Source: Lobosporangium transversale (lineage: Eukaryota > Mortierellomycota > Mortierellomycetes > Mortierellales > Mortierellaceae). From it: a stretch of 64,000 bases of DNA. The DNA lies in contig NW_019029030.1 of NCBI RefSeq assembly GCF_002105155.1, forward strand, positions 62,001-126,000, read 5' to 3'. Of this stretch, positions 34,954-47,439 are shown piece after piece (the stretch's first letter is position 1; every line of letters starts with the position of its first letter). The notes under the pieces were generated by a model. It was given only the letters and a program-made list of their open reading frames with translations, was not told the origin of the DNA and searched no databases. A program made the position numbers and the translations under genes.

Positions 34954-36283
34954 AGAATTGGCGGCGTCTTCATTAGCATCCATGTTTGCTGCTGTGACCT
35001 GTTGGTCTGTATCATTGGGTACTGCAACAGCACTGGATACCCTTTGTTCTCAATCCTATACCTCTCATCACCCACACACCTTGGGCCTACACCTCCAACG
35101 CGCCATCCTAATTCTCATGCTCTTGTTCGTCCCCATTGCCGCCATCTGGTTATCTTCAGAACAGATCTTTGCATTGTTGGGTCAGGAACCAGCCCTGGCA
35201 GAACATGCGGCCATCTTCTTACGTGGACTCTTACCAGGTGCTCCAGCCTTCTTGATCTTTGAATGTGCAAAGAAGTTTTTGCAGGCACAGGGAAATATGC
35301 ATGCCAGCACCTATGTTCTTTTGATTGCGTCTCCCATCAACGTCGTCTTGAACTATGTCTTGGTCTGGAACCCTTACATCGGTATGGGATACATCGGAGC
35401 CCCCATTGCGACCAGCATCTCTTATTGGAACATGCTGATCCTCTTGATACTTTACATTCGATTCGTGGATGGATACCAAGGATGGGGCGGATGGACCCGT
35501 GAATGTTTAACTGGCTGGCGAGAATTCTTGAAACTGGCCTTGCCAGGCGTGATGATGGTCTGCACAGAATGGTGGGCCTTTGAGGTCATGTCTTTGGCCG
35601 CTTCGTATCTTGGCACAATCGCTTTGGCAGCTCAGTCAGTAGTGGTCCAGACCTCCGGATTGTTATACACGATCCCCTTTGGAATTTCAATCGCTGCCAG
35701 TAACCGAGTCGGTAACTTGATCGGCATGGGCGATGCACGATCTGCAAAGGTGGCATCGAGAGTATCTATAGCACTGGCGATCATCTTCGGCATGACCAAC
35801 TCCCTGATGCTGATCCTCTTTAAAGAACGATGGGGAAGGTTGTTTAGCGAGGATGCAGAAGTGATCCAGACGGTCGCGATGGTGTTGCCTTTGGTGGCTT
35901 TGTATCAGATCAGTGACGGATTGGCCGGTGTCGGAGGTGGTGTCCTTCGAGGCGTTGGATTACAACATTTGGGTGCATACTTGAACTTGGTCGCCTATTA
36001 CCTCGTAGCCTTCCCTCTGGGCTACTTCTTCGCGTTCAAGCTGCAGTGGGGATTGAAGGGTCTCTGGTCTGCACTGTGTGTGGCATTATGGATGGTAGGC
36101 CTGGGTGAACTATGGGTGATCTTTAAGACCAACTGGCCAGCGGAGGTTAGGAAATGTAAGGCCAGGAATGACCTCTTGGCCAAAAGGACATTGGAATCTG
36201 AAGCCGAAGCGGTCCAGACCCTGTTAGACGCAGATATGAATAATGAAGATGACGAAAGGAGTTTAGTGGAGTATCGTGTTTAA
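33435..36283 (+). CDS. MATE-family multidrug/toxin extrusion transporter (2 exons)
   Basis: Exons 33435-34035 and 34956-36283 (642 residues), joined in frame across a 920-bp intron, unusually long for this window. The first about 165 residues are cytoplasmic, low complexity and acidic (repeats of DGDG, EEEEE). The transporter begins at REFKILLRYSGPVVLTYILQ and runs through about 12 membrane segments. MATE hallmarks include QSYTSHHPHTLGLHLQRA and a second-half KLALPGVMMVCTEWWAFEVM. The family exports organic cations or drugs in exchange for protons or sodium, at the plasma membrane or vacuole. It is closest in type to fungal ERC1-like proteins. Confidence 0.9.
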
Positions 36284-36571
36284 AGATAAATTTTTTTTTT
36301 TTTTTTTTTTTTAAACAAAAAAAAACCCCCTTCTTCTTTCTTCACATCTTCTCATCTCTTGTCATATACATATATATGAATGTACCAAAAGCGGCATTCT
36401 TTTTTTTTATTATTATTATTATTATTTTTTTATTTTTTTCTTTGCATAAGCTTAATTGGCTATCAATTCAATTTGAGATTATTTTAAATTCATATATAGC
36501 CAATAGCGACCAAAATGGGATCCAGCTTTTTTTTTTTTTTTTTTTTCTTTTCTTTTTTTTTTTTCATTTTT

Positions 36572-36800
36572 TTATTCCACATAGGGTAATTCTCCTTGGG
36601 TGCCAGACCAAGAACCACGAGTGTTTCCAGAAGCCTTGAAGAATAAAAATCAAAATAAAAAAAAAAATAAAAAAAATTTAGTACAGATCACGTTCGATAT
36701 TAAGTCATTACTCATTAGCGTGAATATGTTTAAAAAAAAAAAAAACTAAAACTAAAACTAAATAAATCATGCCAAGCTAAACTAAGTTTTGTCATTGATT

Positions 36801-36836
<36 letters not shown>

Positions 36837-37202
36837 CCCTTCAAAAGGAGGACTACTAACCTTTTGTCGGTCATCATCTGCAACACGACGACTCTGTTGA
36901 AGATCTCGATCCAGTTGAAGAGCAGAGTTGATATTCTGCTCTGATGATGAGGATGATCTTCTAAGCGTCTGATTCAAACTATTCTCGTTTTTGTTATTAT
37001 TATTGGATGTTGCAGTATTGTTGTTCTGCTCACGAGTAGCTTGATCAAAGGTCTCGAGGTGTGAATGTGTAGAATGAACTACAGCAACGGGACGGAACTG
37101 TTTGCCAGCATCATTCTGTGGATCCTGATATTGATTCCGTCCTGGTTGCTGCGTAGAGCCTGTCTCCTGAGAGAAAGATTTGTTTGGATGATCAGTGTTC
37201 AT
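36572..37202 (-). CDS. Small spliced hydrophilic protein (2 exons)
   Basis: Exons 37202-36861 and 36634-36572, 134 residues. The N-terminal exon is polar, rich in Gln, Asn and Ser, with LQLDRDLQQSRRVADDDRQK before the donor (AAG then GTTAGT). The second exon encodes a short end ASGNTRGSWSGTQGELPYVE, which looks like a conserved C-terminal tag. The acceptor would be TTCAAG. A T36 run fills part of the intron. I do not recognise the family. The call rests on frame continuity and the non-random tail. Confidence 0.55.
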
Positions 37203-37595
37203 GATTGGGAAAATAGAAAAAAGAGTGTGGGAAACGGGAAAAGAAAATTAAAAGAAGAAGAAGAAGAAAGAAATAGTAGCTTTGTTTTTTATACTCTATT
37301 AAAGATTTAGAAACACACGGGCCATTTGTTCATTTGTTCATTTGTTACACTTAATTTAGTCACTTGACTTCGCCCAAAATCTGTAATTGAAAATGACGAT
37401 ATCATGTTGTGTTGCATTTATCAAAACAAAAAAAAAGTTAAAACCATTAGTGCCGTCTTGGTAGGAAAAAAATAGTAGATTTGTATATATATTATATACA
37501 TAGTTTTAATCCTTAAATATCCGTTCCGTATATATGATATAGATTATGATACACTCTCACAGCTTAGGGCTTTTTTTTTTTTTTTTTTTTTTTTT
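37203..37595. other. Spacer between two minus-strand genes
   Basis: 5' flank of the small protein gene and 3' flank of the BTB gene. It contains an ATTTGTTC triplicate near 37323-37346 and a T-run at 37570-37597. Nothing else was seen. Confidence 0.5.
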
Positions 37596-40500
37596 TTAGT
37601 TGGTCGCCTTGTCATCCCGCTTACGATCTGACCATCCAACCTTCACCACAAAATGAATCCATAGACCGTCATCCTCCAATTCATCATGCATCTCACTCTG
37701 GGATAGCAGCGCGGATGATGACGTTGATGACGATAATGGAGATGTCTGATTCTGAAGTCCATGCTGCGATTGTACACCATTACCCTGCGCAGCAACATTT
37801 GCGTTTGCGTTTGCATTCACATGTGGTGTTTGTGGGTTAGATTGACCCTGCTGTTGTTGTTGTTGATTTAGTGGTTGTTGTTGCTGTTGCTGCTGCTGCT
37901 GCTGCTGCTGCTGTTGCTGTTGCTGCTGCTGCTGCTGCTGCTGTTGCAGTAGTTGTAGTGAGTTCTGGAGCAATGGTTGATGAGGAGGCGCTACAGGATG
38001 CCCTTGTTGATTAAACGCTCCAGCCTGACCATGCTGTCCCTGATGTGCTTGCTGTTGCTGGTTTTGCTGACCCGCTTGCTGCTGCTGTTGCTGCTGCTGT
38101 TGTTGTTGCTGTTGTTGCTGGAGATGATGCAAAGGAGCTCCAAGATGGCCGCCTTGCTGCATTGTGCCGGGAGACGCATTCTCATGTGAGTGTAGGCCAG
38201 ATGAGTCCTGATTTGATCGTGGTGGGCGATCGCGCACTTGCCTAGCTACACGGGTCAGATATTGTCGATGGCGATATCCCCATCCCTCATTCAGCTTAAA
38301 AGTGTCCTCACCAATCATCTCATCTTCAGCCGCAATCTTTTGGGAGAGAGACAAAGATGTGGCGATGCCTGATGATGGAAATGAACGCGAAAATGATCCG
38401 AATCCTGAAGCATGTCCCATCTCAGGCGTTGATGGTAGTGATGTCGAAAAGGGGATCGCAGAGTCCGAAGCACCCCCTGTTGCGCCGAAATGCGGACGGG
38501 AGGCATTACTGGCGCTTGCATTAGGATGCTGTGGGTATTCACTTCCTCGGATCTCTTCTAGACGATTAGCTGCAGCTGCAGCAAAGTATTGAGGAGGTTC
38601 GACCACGTTGGTCGTCATGTAAATCCGGTAATTGCACGTTAGTTCCCGCTGACGGCTATAGACACTAGAGCAATCACTATTTGCGCCACCATTTTCAGAC
38701 CCATTGCCCTGTTGAACAGAACTGTTGCTGGATACACCATGGTGACGTCGCTGAGAAGTGGTTGAATTCGTAGATAGTGACAGTGCATCTCCTCGCAGGG
38801 CTGCCAGGAGCCCAGAACGAGATGACCTGGAGCTACTGTTGCTTAGTCTCCCTCCGCCACCTGGAACAACTCGTGGCACAGGTGCTGAGCTTAAAAAGAC
38901 ACCTACTTGTCTATCTTCCGGTTTCGTGCTGTTCAAATTGTTACCAACTTGAATACTCCACCAACTGCCTGCATAGAACGTGGAGCTCGTAAAGTGTTTC
39001 CCATCAGTCATGAGGTCCCGACGGCTGATGTACAATGATGTACTGAACCGAATCGGAAGCAAACCAAGTGAGTTTGTGGGTGAAGCACTGGTAGTGAGCG
39101 GAGCAGATGGAGAGCCTAATGTTTTATTTTTTGGAGGAGTTGCAGGGGCCCACGGTCCACGCCGTTCGCGATGTGTTGGCTCTGGGCCGTGATATCTCCC
39201 ATGAAACGAGGTGGAGGGCGTTGTGGAAAATGGCAATGATGCTGAAGTGCTAACTGCGAATCGACGCAATAAATGTTGTCTCCAAAAGGCATCCTTGATC
39301 CTTTCTGGCAGGACTAGCCCATCATTGAGGATTTGGTTAAGGTTGTCAAATGAAATGTGAGTATAATGGATACTATGATGGAGAAGATACATTAAGATTA
39401 ACAAGTCGCGAACTTGATGGCGTGGTAATGCCTCTGAGGTGATGGATAGCGAGGAGAGCCCAGGCGAAGAAATTGGTGTCCTAAGAGTTGGCGACCGCGG
39501 CCCCGTCTTTATGTCAATGTTCGAAGTTGAAGTAGTTGTTTGTGACTGTTGATGATGTGGTTGTTGCAGCCCATCCTCAGTAGCAATATTCCCATTATTT
39601 ACACTACCATCTGTACCGAGGGTGCCTTGAGTGCGACCTGAGCCCTGGCTGACTATGACTGTATCTGCTGTCGGCGTAGCTGTCCTGTCGACACTATCTG
39701 AAAGCTTGGTCATCGTCATCTGATTTCCTGTCATGCTGGCTTGTGAGCTCCTTCGCCGTAACTCTTTGGTTGTCGTAATCCATTCGTGGTCTGTGTCGAC
39801 TGCATCCTCATACTCTGCCGTTGATGTCGACTCCCAGTCTTGCAGGTTATTCAAGAAGGTGTCAGAAGAAAGTTCATGTGAGTATGCTCCGTTGTCATCC
39901 AGATCCTTCAGAACCATAAACCAGTCGTTCTCATGGTAATCATAAACCCAATTCATAAGCTTGTCTGTCGTTAAATTTAAACGTCTCAACATGATCCCTT
40001 TGACAAATTGATACCGCTCATACTCATTTGGGATCCAGAGTGACTCTGAGACCAGAGTCTTGATCAGCCCTGCAATGGGCATTTCAGGAGATACAAGCAT
40101 TTCTTGCAGAACGATTGACTTGTAACTGTACCAAAAGAATTGATAAAAACAATGTGCCAAGATGATATCCCAAGCTCTACCGTTGTTCAACTTCCAGGCA
40201 TACTCCATGTAGTGGATCAAGCCTCTATTATCCCGGATACGGCGCGCTATATCACTGCAGATCTCGTCTGTGAGTGCTGTAATGTTGAGGTATGATGCGG
40301 CTGCGTACATAGAAATGAGAAGTTCATCAACCTTCTCAGAAGGATCAAGCATAATACTGTCATAATGATGGACCGAGACTGTCCCACTTATTGAAGCTGT
40401 TGCCTTTGCCCCTGTCGGAATCGATGTCGCACTAACGGATCTCTCCATCGCCCCTTGCCCTTGACGTAATCCGAGCCCGTGTCGCCCGAGTGAAAGCACT

Positions 40501-40868
40501 TCGAAGTGTTCTTCCAACCCTTTGCCGCCTCTTCCTGCTGCCGTCGAATTGCCTGTTCCTTGAAAGGCTAGTGGGGCTGAACCTTCTGTGTAATGAAAAT
40601 CAATTCCATAAAGCCAATGGATGATCCTTTGAAAGGCTTGGAGTGTAATATAAGGGTCATCAAAGCGGATAGTCACACTTTGCCGTGATTTTTCGATCCA
40701 ATCACCCTGACCGAGGATTAGTGAACGAAAATACCCAGACCGAAGCAGGATAAGGCGGTGCAGATGAAAAGTCTGTCCAAAAGCAATGACAGATATATCA
40801 GATAGTTGCTGATCTCGGAATGCCAGAAGCATGTCGTGGGCCAAGGACCCTGCAGCTGTTGAGGCCAT
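37596..40868 (-). CDS. BTB/POZ protein, germ-cell-less-like, with long polyglutamine
   Basis: 1090 residues from the ATG at 40868. The frame is open further upstream, but that part is CT-rich leader. A BTB/POZ fold begins near residue 22 (LSDISVIAFGQTFHLHRLIL, LRSGYFRSLI), is interrupted by a low-complexity insert, and resumes at DELLISMYAAASYLNITALT. A downstream fold (PIRFSTSLYISRRDLMTDGK ... FYAGSWWSIQVG) resembles the C-terminal domain of GCL/MATH-like BTB proteins. These usually act as adaptors for cullin-3 ubiquitin ligases. The C-terminal third has two polyQ tracts, of about 16 and 24 residues, before a conserved end (GLWIHFVVKVGWSDRKR). It is intronless, unusual next to such intron-rich genes. 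Confidence 0.8.
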   Translation of the reverse strand: MASTAAGSLAHDMLLAFRDQQLSDISVIAFGQTFHLHRLILLRSGYFRSLILGQGDWIEKSRQSVTIRFDDPYITLQAFQRIIHWLYGIDFHYTEGSAPLAFQGTGNSTAAGRGGKGLEEHFEVLSLGRHGLGLRQGQGAMERSVSATSIPTGAKATASISGTVSVHHYDSIMLDPSEKVDELLISMYAAASYLNITALTDEICSDIARRIRDNRGLIHYMEYAWKLNNGRAWDIILAHCFYQFFWYSYKSIVLQEMLVSPEMPIAGLIKTLVSESLWIPNEYERYQFVKGIMLRRLNLTTDKLMNWVYDYHENDWFMVLKDLDDNGAYSHELSSDTFLNNLQDWESTSTAEYEDAVDTDHEWITTTKELRRRSSQASMTGNQMTMTKLSDSVDRTATPTADTVIVSQGSGRTQGTLGTDGSVNNGNIATEDGLQQPHHQQSQTTTSTSNIDIKTGPRSPTLRTPISSPGLSSLSITSEALPRHQVRDLLILMYLLHHSIHYTHISFDNLNQILNDGLVLPERIKDAFWRQHLLRRFAVSTSASLPFSTTPSTSFHGRYHGPEPTHRERRGPWAPATPPKNKTLGSPSAPLTTSASPTNSLGLLPIRFSTSLYISRRDLMTDGKHFTSSTFYAGSWWSIQVGNNLNSTKPEDRQVGVFLSSAPVPRVVPGGGGRLSNSSSRSSRSGLLAALRGDALSLSTNSTTSQRRHHGVSSNSSVQQGNGSENGGANSDCSSVYSRQRELTCNYRIYMTTNVVEPPQYFAAAAANRLEEIRGSEYPQHPNASASNASRPHFGATGGASDSAIPFSTSLPSTPEMGHASGFGSFSRSFPSSGIATSLSLSQKIAAEDEMIGEDTFKLNEGWGYRHRQYLTRVARQVRDRPPRSNQDSSGLHSHENASPGTMQQGGHLGAPLHHLQQQQQQQQQQQQQQQAGQQNQQQQAHQGQHGQAGAFNQQGHPVAPPHQPLLQNSLQLLQQQQQQQQQQQQQQQQQQQQQQQQPLNQQQQQQGQSNPQTPHVNANANANVAAQGNGVQSQHGLQNQTSPLSSSTSSSALLSQSEMHDELEDDGLWIHFVVKVGWSDRKRDDKATN
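37873..37950 (-). repeat. CAG/CAA repeat encoding polyQ
   Basis: About 24 consecutive glutamine codons in the BTB gene, mostly CAG with scattered CAA. A second tract of about 16 lies near 38073-38122. Confidence 0.9.
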
Positions 40869-41521
40869 TATAATGAATAAATGGAGAGCTTTATTGGAAT
40901 AGAAATAAAATAAAAAAGGGTACAACTGGATGAGAAAAGGTGACAGATTGATTTCTTTGTGCAACTTGAATTCTTGAAGGTAGAAAGAGTACACGGTCGT
41001 AATCGACAGTGATAAAAAGTGTCTATGCACTAGAACAGCTTTACAAAAAGAAAGAAAGAGGTATGAATGAGATGATAAATGAAGGGTGGATGAAAGCAAA
41101 GAGTGTAAAAAAGGAAAAGAAGTTGAGAGAAGAAGAGGAAGAAAGAAAAAAAAGATGTGAAACCACGGGAGATTAAGAGCAACGGGACAAGTGACCATTG
41201 AACTTGTATGGCTCAAAAACAAAAAAAAAAAAAAATCGCACGTTGGGTCCTAGACTGATATTCCATTAATGCACTCAAAAAAGAAACTAGGGAGCTACGG
41301 GTGGAACTCGCTGTGGAGGAAGAACTTTTTTTCTTCTGTGATAACTTCACTTGGCATGGTGAGGAGAATGGGGAATGTGCATTGGAAAGACAGTCATCGT
41401 TAATGCGTGAGTGCGAGAAGAATCCCTCATGAACACAAGGTTTCATACTCATTGAAATGTTCATTTGTTCTCATCACCAACTCAATAACACACTGGAAAT
41501 AAAAACAATACATTGTATTAA
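40869..41521. promoter_or_regulatory. Divergent promoter region (BTB and RINT1-like genes)
   Basis: 653 bp between two divergently transcribed genes. The BTB side is CT-rich when read in its own direction (about 40870-41190), like other leaders here. No distinct motif could be assigned. Confidence 0.45.
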
Positions 41522-44500
41522 ATGCCTTTCGGGGATATCTCCACCATGCATGACTCAACAGGTCCTGCACTTCACCACAGCAACGTCGTGGTGTTTGACC
41601 AGGCCATTGACGTGAATGAAGACGTGACAGACTATTTCAATGCGCGTTTCTCTTCGCAACAGGACCTAGTCAAGATTAAGCCTGCATTGCAGCAACAAAT
41701 CCAAATCAAGAATGAACTACAACAAAAGGTTTCTTGTGTTGCCTGCTGGAGCAAAGATCTGTGTCGTATCCATGATTTACATTCATGTCATCGTATAAAC
41801 ACATTAATCGCGGTTTCAATATCTTATATTCAACCTACCCATTATTGAACAAAAACTGCTAAAAGCTTGAAGAGAGCAAGAACAGGACGTCCAAGGTCCT
41901 GGAACAAGCTCAAATGGCTTCAAAAGTGGCTCTGGGAGATTTAAAGAAACTAGAATCCTCCGCGCTAGACCTGGAAGGACAAATGGAAGAATCCGAAGCC
42001 TTTGCGTCGGGAAAAAACAGGCGTGATCAAAGGTCTCTCATCGAAGAGCTAAGTGATCTTCAGAAGAGAGCACAGGCATTAGAAGATGCTAAACATTACA
42101 TCTTGATCGTCACTCGGACACAGCAGCTGATGTATGTATCATCGTTTCGATCACCCTCTATGCCCATATGAGTTCTCTTAACATTGTTATTATCATTGTT
42201 TTTTTTTTTTTTTTTTTTTTTTTGAAGCAGCAGTTGATATTCTAATTCCTATATGCTTTCGAATACAATGTGAATCGAATTAGATCAGAGTCCAGGACAT
42301 TGTTAGAGTCATCTGTAGAACAGGCATTGGTACCCTATTCCTCGCTTGTCCAATTGTCTAGCAGTGTCAAAGAGACCCTTGGCGGACATAATACCAAATT
42401 GGAAAACTATTTAACATCCTGCGCTGCAGGCCTTCTCCAGGAGTTCAAGGTGCATCTTGCAAAGTACGGCCTATGATACTAATCATGATGGGATTTCAAA
42501 GAGGAATAAAACCTTGACCTTCAGCATTTACTCAAACGCCTGTATTGAATCCACATATCTTTATAGAAAATTCCAAGCGTCATTGGATGCTATTGGCTGG
42601 CCTACACCCATTCCCGAGCCGTCTACCATTTCAAATGACAAGTTAGATGCATTTGAAGACTCTTTCAAAGATCTTTTGCTCCTGCAGGAACCGTAAGTCT
42701 TAATAACAAAAATTGCATCCGATGATTTTTTTATTTTTATTTTTATTTTTATTTTTTTACATCTCATCGGGGATGACACTAATATCGCTAAGGCTATTAT
42801 AATAGAACGTATGGGACACTAGATCGATCAGGGGATCAGCCGTATCCACCACTTCTCACCACAGAGCTCATGGTTGCGCCATTGATCTTGCGTTTCCGAT
42901 ACCACTTTGAAGGAAAACGATCTACTAACAGACTTGACAAGGTATGCCTATCTGATTTTAGATGTTTAGCTGTGTGGTATATTCTAGCCTCGGTATATAT
43001 TTTTACATCAAATATTTTTATGACTATTACTTAACTCATAGCCCGAATGGTATCTAAGCCATGTTTTGGAGCTCATTAAAGAGCATACATCATTCCTGCA
43101 AGATTTTGTCCAGACGGTTTTACAAAATACACAATTCAAGGAATACGATGTGAGAGTATGGATCGTTCATTGGCACACATTTCACCTTAATGCGCATGTG
43201 AATATAGCCAATAAATACAATACGCTCTCGACTAAAAAAAAAAAAAAAAAAAAAAATTAAACGTTTCTTATTTAATCTCAACAGAATGATTTTATCCGTC
43301 TCCTCCTTCAAGCAGTCGAGAGAAAGATCCGGCAATCGGTACATCTCATGCTATCCAGCCCTGAGCTCCTGTCGCATGCCATTTATGAGACTCTTCGTTT
43401 TGACAAGACCCTACGTGAGAATGAGTATTACTTACCACCAGGACAAAAATCAGAATGGCAGGGGGTTGTTCAAATTTATTTCGGGAACAGAGACTGGCTG
43501 AAGGCATGGTTAAGGGCTGAAAAAGAATGTATGTTGTCGAGCGATGTTAAATGGATAATGAGTTCTTCTGCAAGCTTTTGCTATTTAACGTAATGGCTAA
43601 TTTAGGCCGATTCATCTATTCTTTCTAATCTTCAATGGATTAGTCGCGGTGGCGAGATATACACAAATTATAGAAGATGCTGATGCATGGCAGCCAGCTT
43701 ATGAGGGCATGGGCGAGAAAGATTATATTATTCCTACAAAATCGGCAGAAAAAATAATGGATCTTCTAGAGATCATTACAGGTAAGTTTTTTTAAGTAAA
43801 TGTTTATAACATCATTAGTAATAATTATTTATCCATGTTGACTTTGTGCTCCTCAACGTCTTTTTATTTATAAGATCGATATAGGCCTTTGCCGGTACTG
43901 GAGCATAGGACATTCTTGTTGGACATTCAGTTGGATCTGTTGAAAGTATATCTCCGACATATCCTAGGACTCGTAGATCAATATGAATCATTGACGTATT
44001 CCTTTGTACGTGTGATGCCTGGAGCCGCCTCTGCGGATGAGCTCAATACAATGGGCATTGAGGGTCTGCGCAAGCTGTGTCAGTGGCTTTCAAGTGTTGA
44101 GTACATTAGCTCCACCTTGAAAGACTGGGGTGAAGATGTGGTATGAAATCTTTTTTTTTTTTTTTTTTTTTTTTTTTCTTTCTTTGCATTTATCAATCCC
44201 TGATCTCATAGCTTTTTTATAAGAAAAGAAACCATTAACCGACTCAGTGTCATTGCTATTTTCTTTACTTCACTTTGCATCTTGAATGTAGCTCTTTCTG
44301 GAGCTATACAAGGAAATCTTGGAGAGAACACAGAGGATTTCAAACCCATTGCACTCTGAAAATGAAGATTCGGAGGAGGAGGATACGGGGGTTTGGAAGA
44401 AGAAGTTAGACAAGGATGGGGCCATTTTTGACGACACTGTTCAGGGTTGTGAGAGGTTATCGAAGAAGATTCAAGAGCTTATTATCAGAAATATCACCAA

Positions 44501-45374
44501 GGACGTGTTTGGAAGCATGAAGCCTTACGTTTCATTGTAAGTGAATTACTAACTATATTTTACTTCTTTTTGCCTCTTTTTGCTCACGTTGCATATTTGT
44601 CTAAACCCAAAGAGAAGAAATCTGTGTTTGTGCGCCAAAGGCTCGCCAATTGCTCACATTTGCCACGTGTAGAAACTAACTATTTTATATATTTTATATA
44701 CTCTACTTGCTCTTTGAAGACGTTCTTGGCCACAAATTGAGTTTTCTGCCCAATCCCCAATGGAACAAAATCCTTTACAACAACAACAGCAACAACAACA
44801 GCAACGTCTTGAAAACGACGATGTATCTCCTGAACTGTATCAGCCGATTACGCTTCTTACGCATGGATTTGAATTTCTTTACTCCACATTACCAGCAAAG
44901 TATTTCACATTGTTGTACAAACAAACTTCGCTCGAAATACAGGATTTTATTTGGCAAAAGATTATCATGAAGAACTCTTTTTCCGAGCTAGGGGGCCAGC
45001 AGTTTGCACGAGATATCCGTATCGGATTGTTTGGAGCGGGTCGAAAATGCGGTATTAAACGACCAGAGAACTATCACCGCAAATTGAGAGATGCAGCCAT
45101 ACTGTTGTCACTACATAGTGCTAAGGCTAATTCTCCCCTACCATTACCAACGCCAACGATGCCATTTGATCATGCGATCAGCTCCAGCCCCGGCTCCAGT
45201 GTGAATGACCCGGTGTATGCGAAGAGGACACTCGCTCAAATGATGGCGGTGTTATTTGATGACGATCTAGAAAAGGAGACGATAAAGGGCAAGCTTGAGG
45301 AGATTGGAGTGATGTCTTTGGAAATAGCGGAGGCCAAAGCTGTGGTCCGTCGACGAGTTGAATGCTGGAGGTGA
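41522..45374 (+). CDS. RINT1/TIP20 family vesicle-tethering protein (11 exons)
   Basis: Exons 41522-41728, 41866-42131, 42284-42463, 42567-42692, 42806-42941, 43042-43149, 43285-43528, 43644-43781, 43875-44140, 44292-44536, 44720-45374 (856 residues; every junction keeps frame). The N-terminal half is coiled coil (LEESKNRTSKVLEQAQMASK). Family-like blocks follow: PLILRFRYHFEGKRSTNR, PEWYLSHVLELI, HAIYETLRFDKTLRE, YFGNRDWLKAWL. The C-terminal helical part includes LAQMMAVLFDDDLE. RINT1/Tip20 is a subunit of the Dsl1/NRZ tether that receives Golgi-to-ER retrograde vesicles at the ER. Introns 1, 8 and 10 appear to end in AAG. Confidence 0.85.
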
Positions 45375-45883
45375 AAATGGAGTGGAGATGAATGAGACAG
45401 GGGTAGTTAAATATATGGTAGTGCATAATATAATATTTAGTAAAGAGTAAAACATAAAAGTAAAAAGTAAAACAAATGGGCTGTGGACCTCTGAGCTGGA
45501 GGAATAGGGAACTAAATGGGATAGGTGCTCTCTCTATTTTTATAATTAATTTGATTTTTGATTTAAAAAGATGGGAAGTCTCCAGGGGTCTTTGCGAGTC
45601 ACTCTTCACATCAGATCCAGATCAATAGCATTTTAGTCTTTGAAAATACAGAAAAGCCTGCGACTGGTCTGTTCGTTGGCTCAAGTCCATCTGACCCCTC
45701 GTTTCCTCTCTTTGTTCATCTCATCCTTTTCTCTTTTTCTTCCTTCCCTTTTTTTTTTTTTTTTTTCTTCATCTTTCTCATCTCTTCATCTACCCTCTTG
45801 CATCATCTGTTCATCATTCATTAGCATCATCTCTTCATTCCTAACGAATTCATTTATATTATACTTCTAATAATATCTGCATC
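45375..45883. other. Spacer before the nucleotide-sugar transporter
   Basis: 3' flank of the tethering gene and a CT-rich leader (45680-45800, with T-run near 45751-45766) leading to the ATG at 45884. No gene is called. Confidence 0.5.
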
Positions 45884-47439
45884 ATGCCTACCGCAAGTAG
45901 TCTTGGCCTCACGGAGCGCCAGGCGGTCATCCTCACCGTCTCTTTTTAGTAAGGATCATTCATCTCATTTAACTACTCAGTTTGTCTGTGCTGATTTTGA
46001 TAATGCTCATGATCTGGTCATTGTTACTGACAACTGATCGATCGTTGGTTCCTAATTTTTTTTTTTTTTACAAATTTTAGCATGGTCACAGCTTTGATCA
46101 TGGTCAGTTGTAACAAGGTATGATAAGCTTTCTTTCTTTTGTTCTTTCTTTTTGAATCTTTCTCATAAAGCAAAAAAAAAAAAAAAAAAAAAAATACTGA
46201 ATTGAAGTGAGCTTGAGTTAATGTTCCTTTACTTTTTATCTTTTGTTTCATTGAATTAGTGGGCATTGAATACACTCCAATTGCCATGGTTGCTATTGTG
46301 GTGCCAGATGTTGATCGCTGTCTTGTTGCTCAAGGCCACAGATGCTGCAGGGATGTTAAAGATGCCCCATATCAGGACAGATGTCTCCAAAGCATTGATT
46401 CCTTTGATCTCCATCAATGTTCTCGGATTGGGCGTAAATACCCTCTGCTTGGTTTATGTCGATACTTCATTTTATCAGGTAAAGAAACAAAAGGACAAAT
46501 GACAGGGGAGCACAAAGATTTATGAGTGGTTTGTGTTTGTTTATTTTTTATTAAACTTTTTTTTTTTTTTTTTTTTTGTTCTATTGATAGATTGCTCGTG
46601 GGCTGGTTTTACCCTTCACTGTGATTTTTGCGTACATTCTCTTGGGTCAGCCATCATCCAAGATGGTTTTGGGTTCTTGCTTCATCGTCTTCTGTGGATT
46701 CTACACTGGAGTAACCACGGAGCTCAATGTATCTCAGTTGGGCGTCTTCTTTGGTATTGTTTCCTCTATCACCACTTCCTTGCATGCAATCGTCATCAAA
46801 AAATCCTTGGGCGCTGTCAACAACTCTTCAATCGATCTGGTCTACTACAACAACTTCTTGTCACTCTTGGTGACCACCCCAATCGTCTTCTTGAGTGGTG
46901 AGGTTACCCTGGTACTTGAGCGATTAGAGGATGCGGGCTTCCAGGCTTTCCACAGCTTCTTGGCTGCTGCCTTGGTCACCGGTATCTTTGGTTTCTTGGT
47001 CAACTTGGCTGGATTCATGCAAATTTCAAAAACCTCGCCCACCACACATATGATCTCAGGCGCCGTTCGTGGAGTGTAAGTTTTTCTTTTTCTCTTTTTT
47101 TTTTATTTTATTTTTTTTATTTTTTTATAGAATTCATATAATTTTATGTTTTTCGTTTTAATTTGTTTTATTGGATGAGCCCCTAACATCTCTTATCAAT
47201 TTTTTTTTTTTTTTTTTTTTAGATTGCAAACACTATTGGGATACTTTGCTTTCGGCGATATCATCACCTCGGGTCGTTTGATGGGCATTGTATTAATTCT
47301 GAGCGGAGGTGCTTTATATACCTGGGCCAAGGATAAGGAGATGCAGGCCAACGCCAAACCAACTTATATTCCCATGACTCAGCAGGATGTCGACCATGAT
47401 GATGATGATGGTGACAGAAACCATGCTGGAAAGGCTTAA
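45884..47439 (+). CDS. GDP-fucose-type nucleotide-sugar transporter, SLC35C-like (5 exons)
   Basis: Exons 45884-45948, 46081-46117, 46260-46478, 46591-47075, 47223-47439 (340 residues). The N-terminus matches the drug/metabolite transporter fold (LTERQAVILTVSFYMVTALI, MVSCNKWALN). Later blocks NTLCLVYVDTSFYQIARGL, ISKTSPTTHMISGAVRGVLQ and GGALYTWAKDKEM fit SLC35C1-like proteins. It would exchange a GDP-sugar for GMP across the Golgi membrane for glycosylation. Fucose-rich glycans are known from zygomycete walls, which makes the substrate plausible but unproven. It has an acidic, His/Asp-rich tail. Confidence 0.85.

Noticed and set aside
40869..41222. N-terminal extension of the BTB protein upstream of 40868
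   Set aside because: The frame is open but the translation is leucine/serine/phenylalanine low complexity from a CT-rich leader; the BTB fold starts right after the ATG at 40868.
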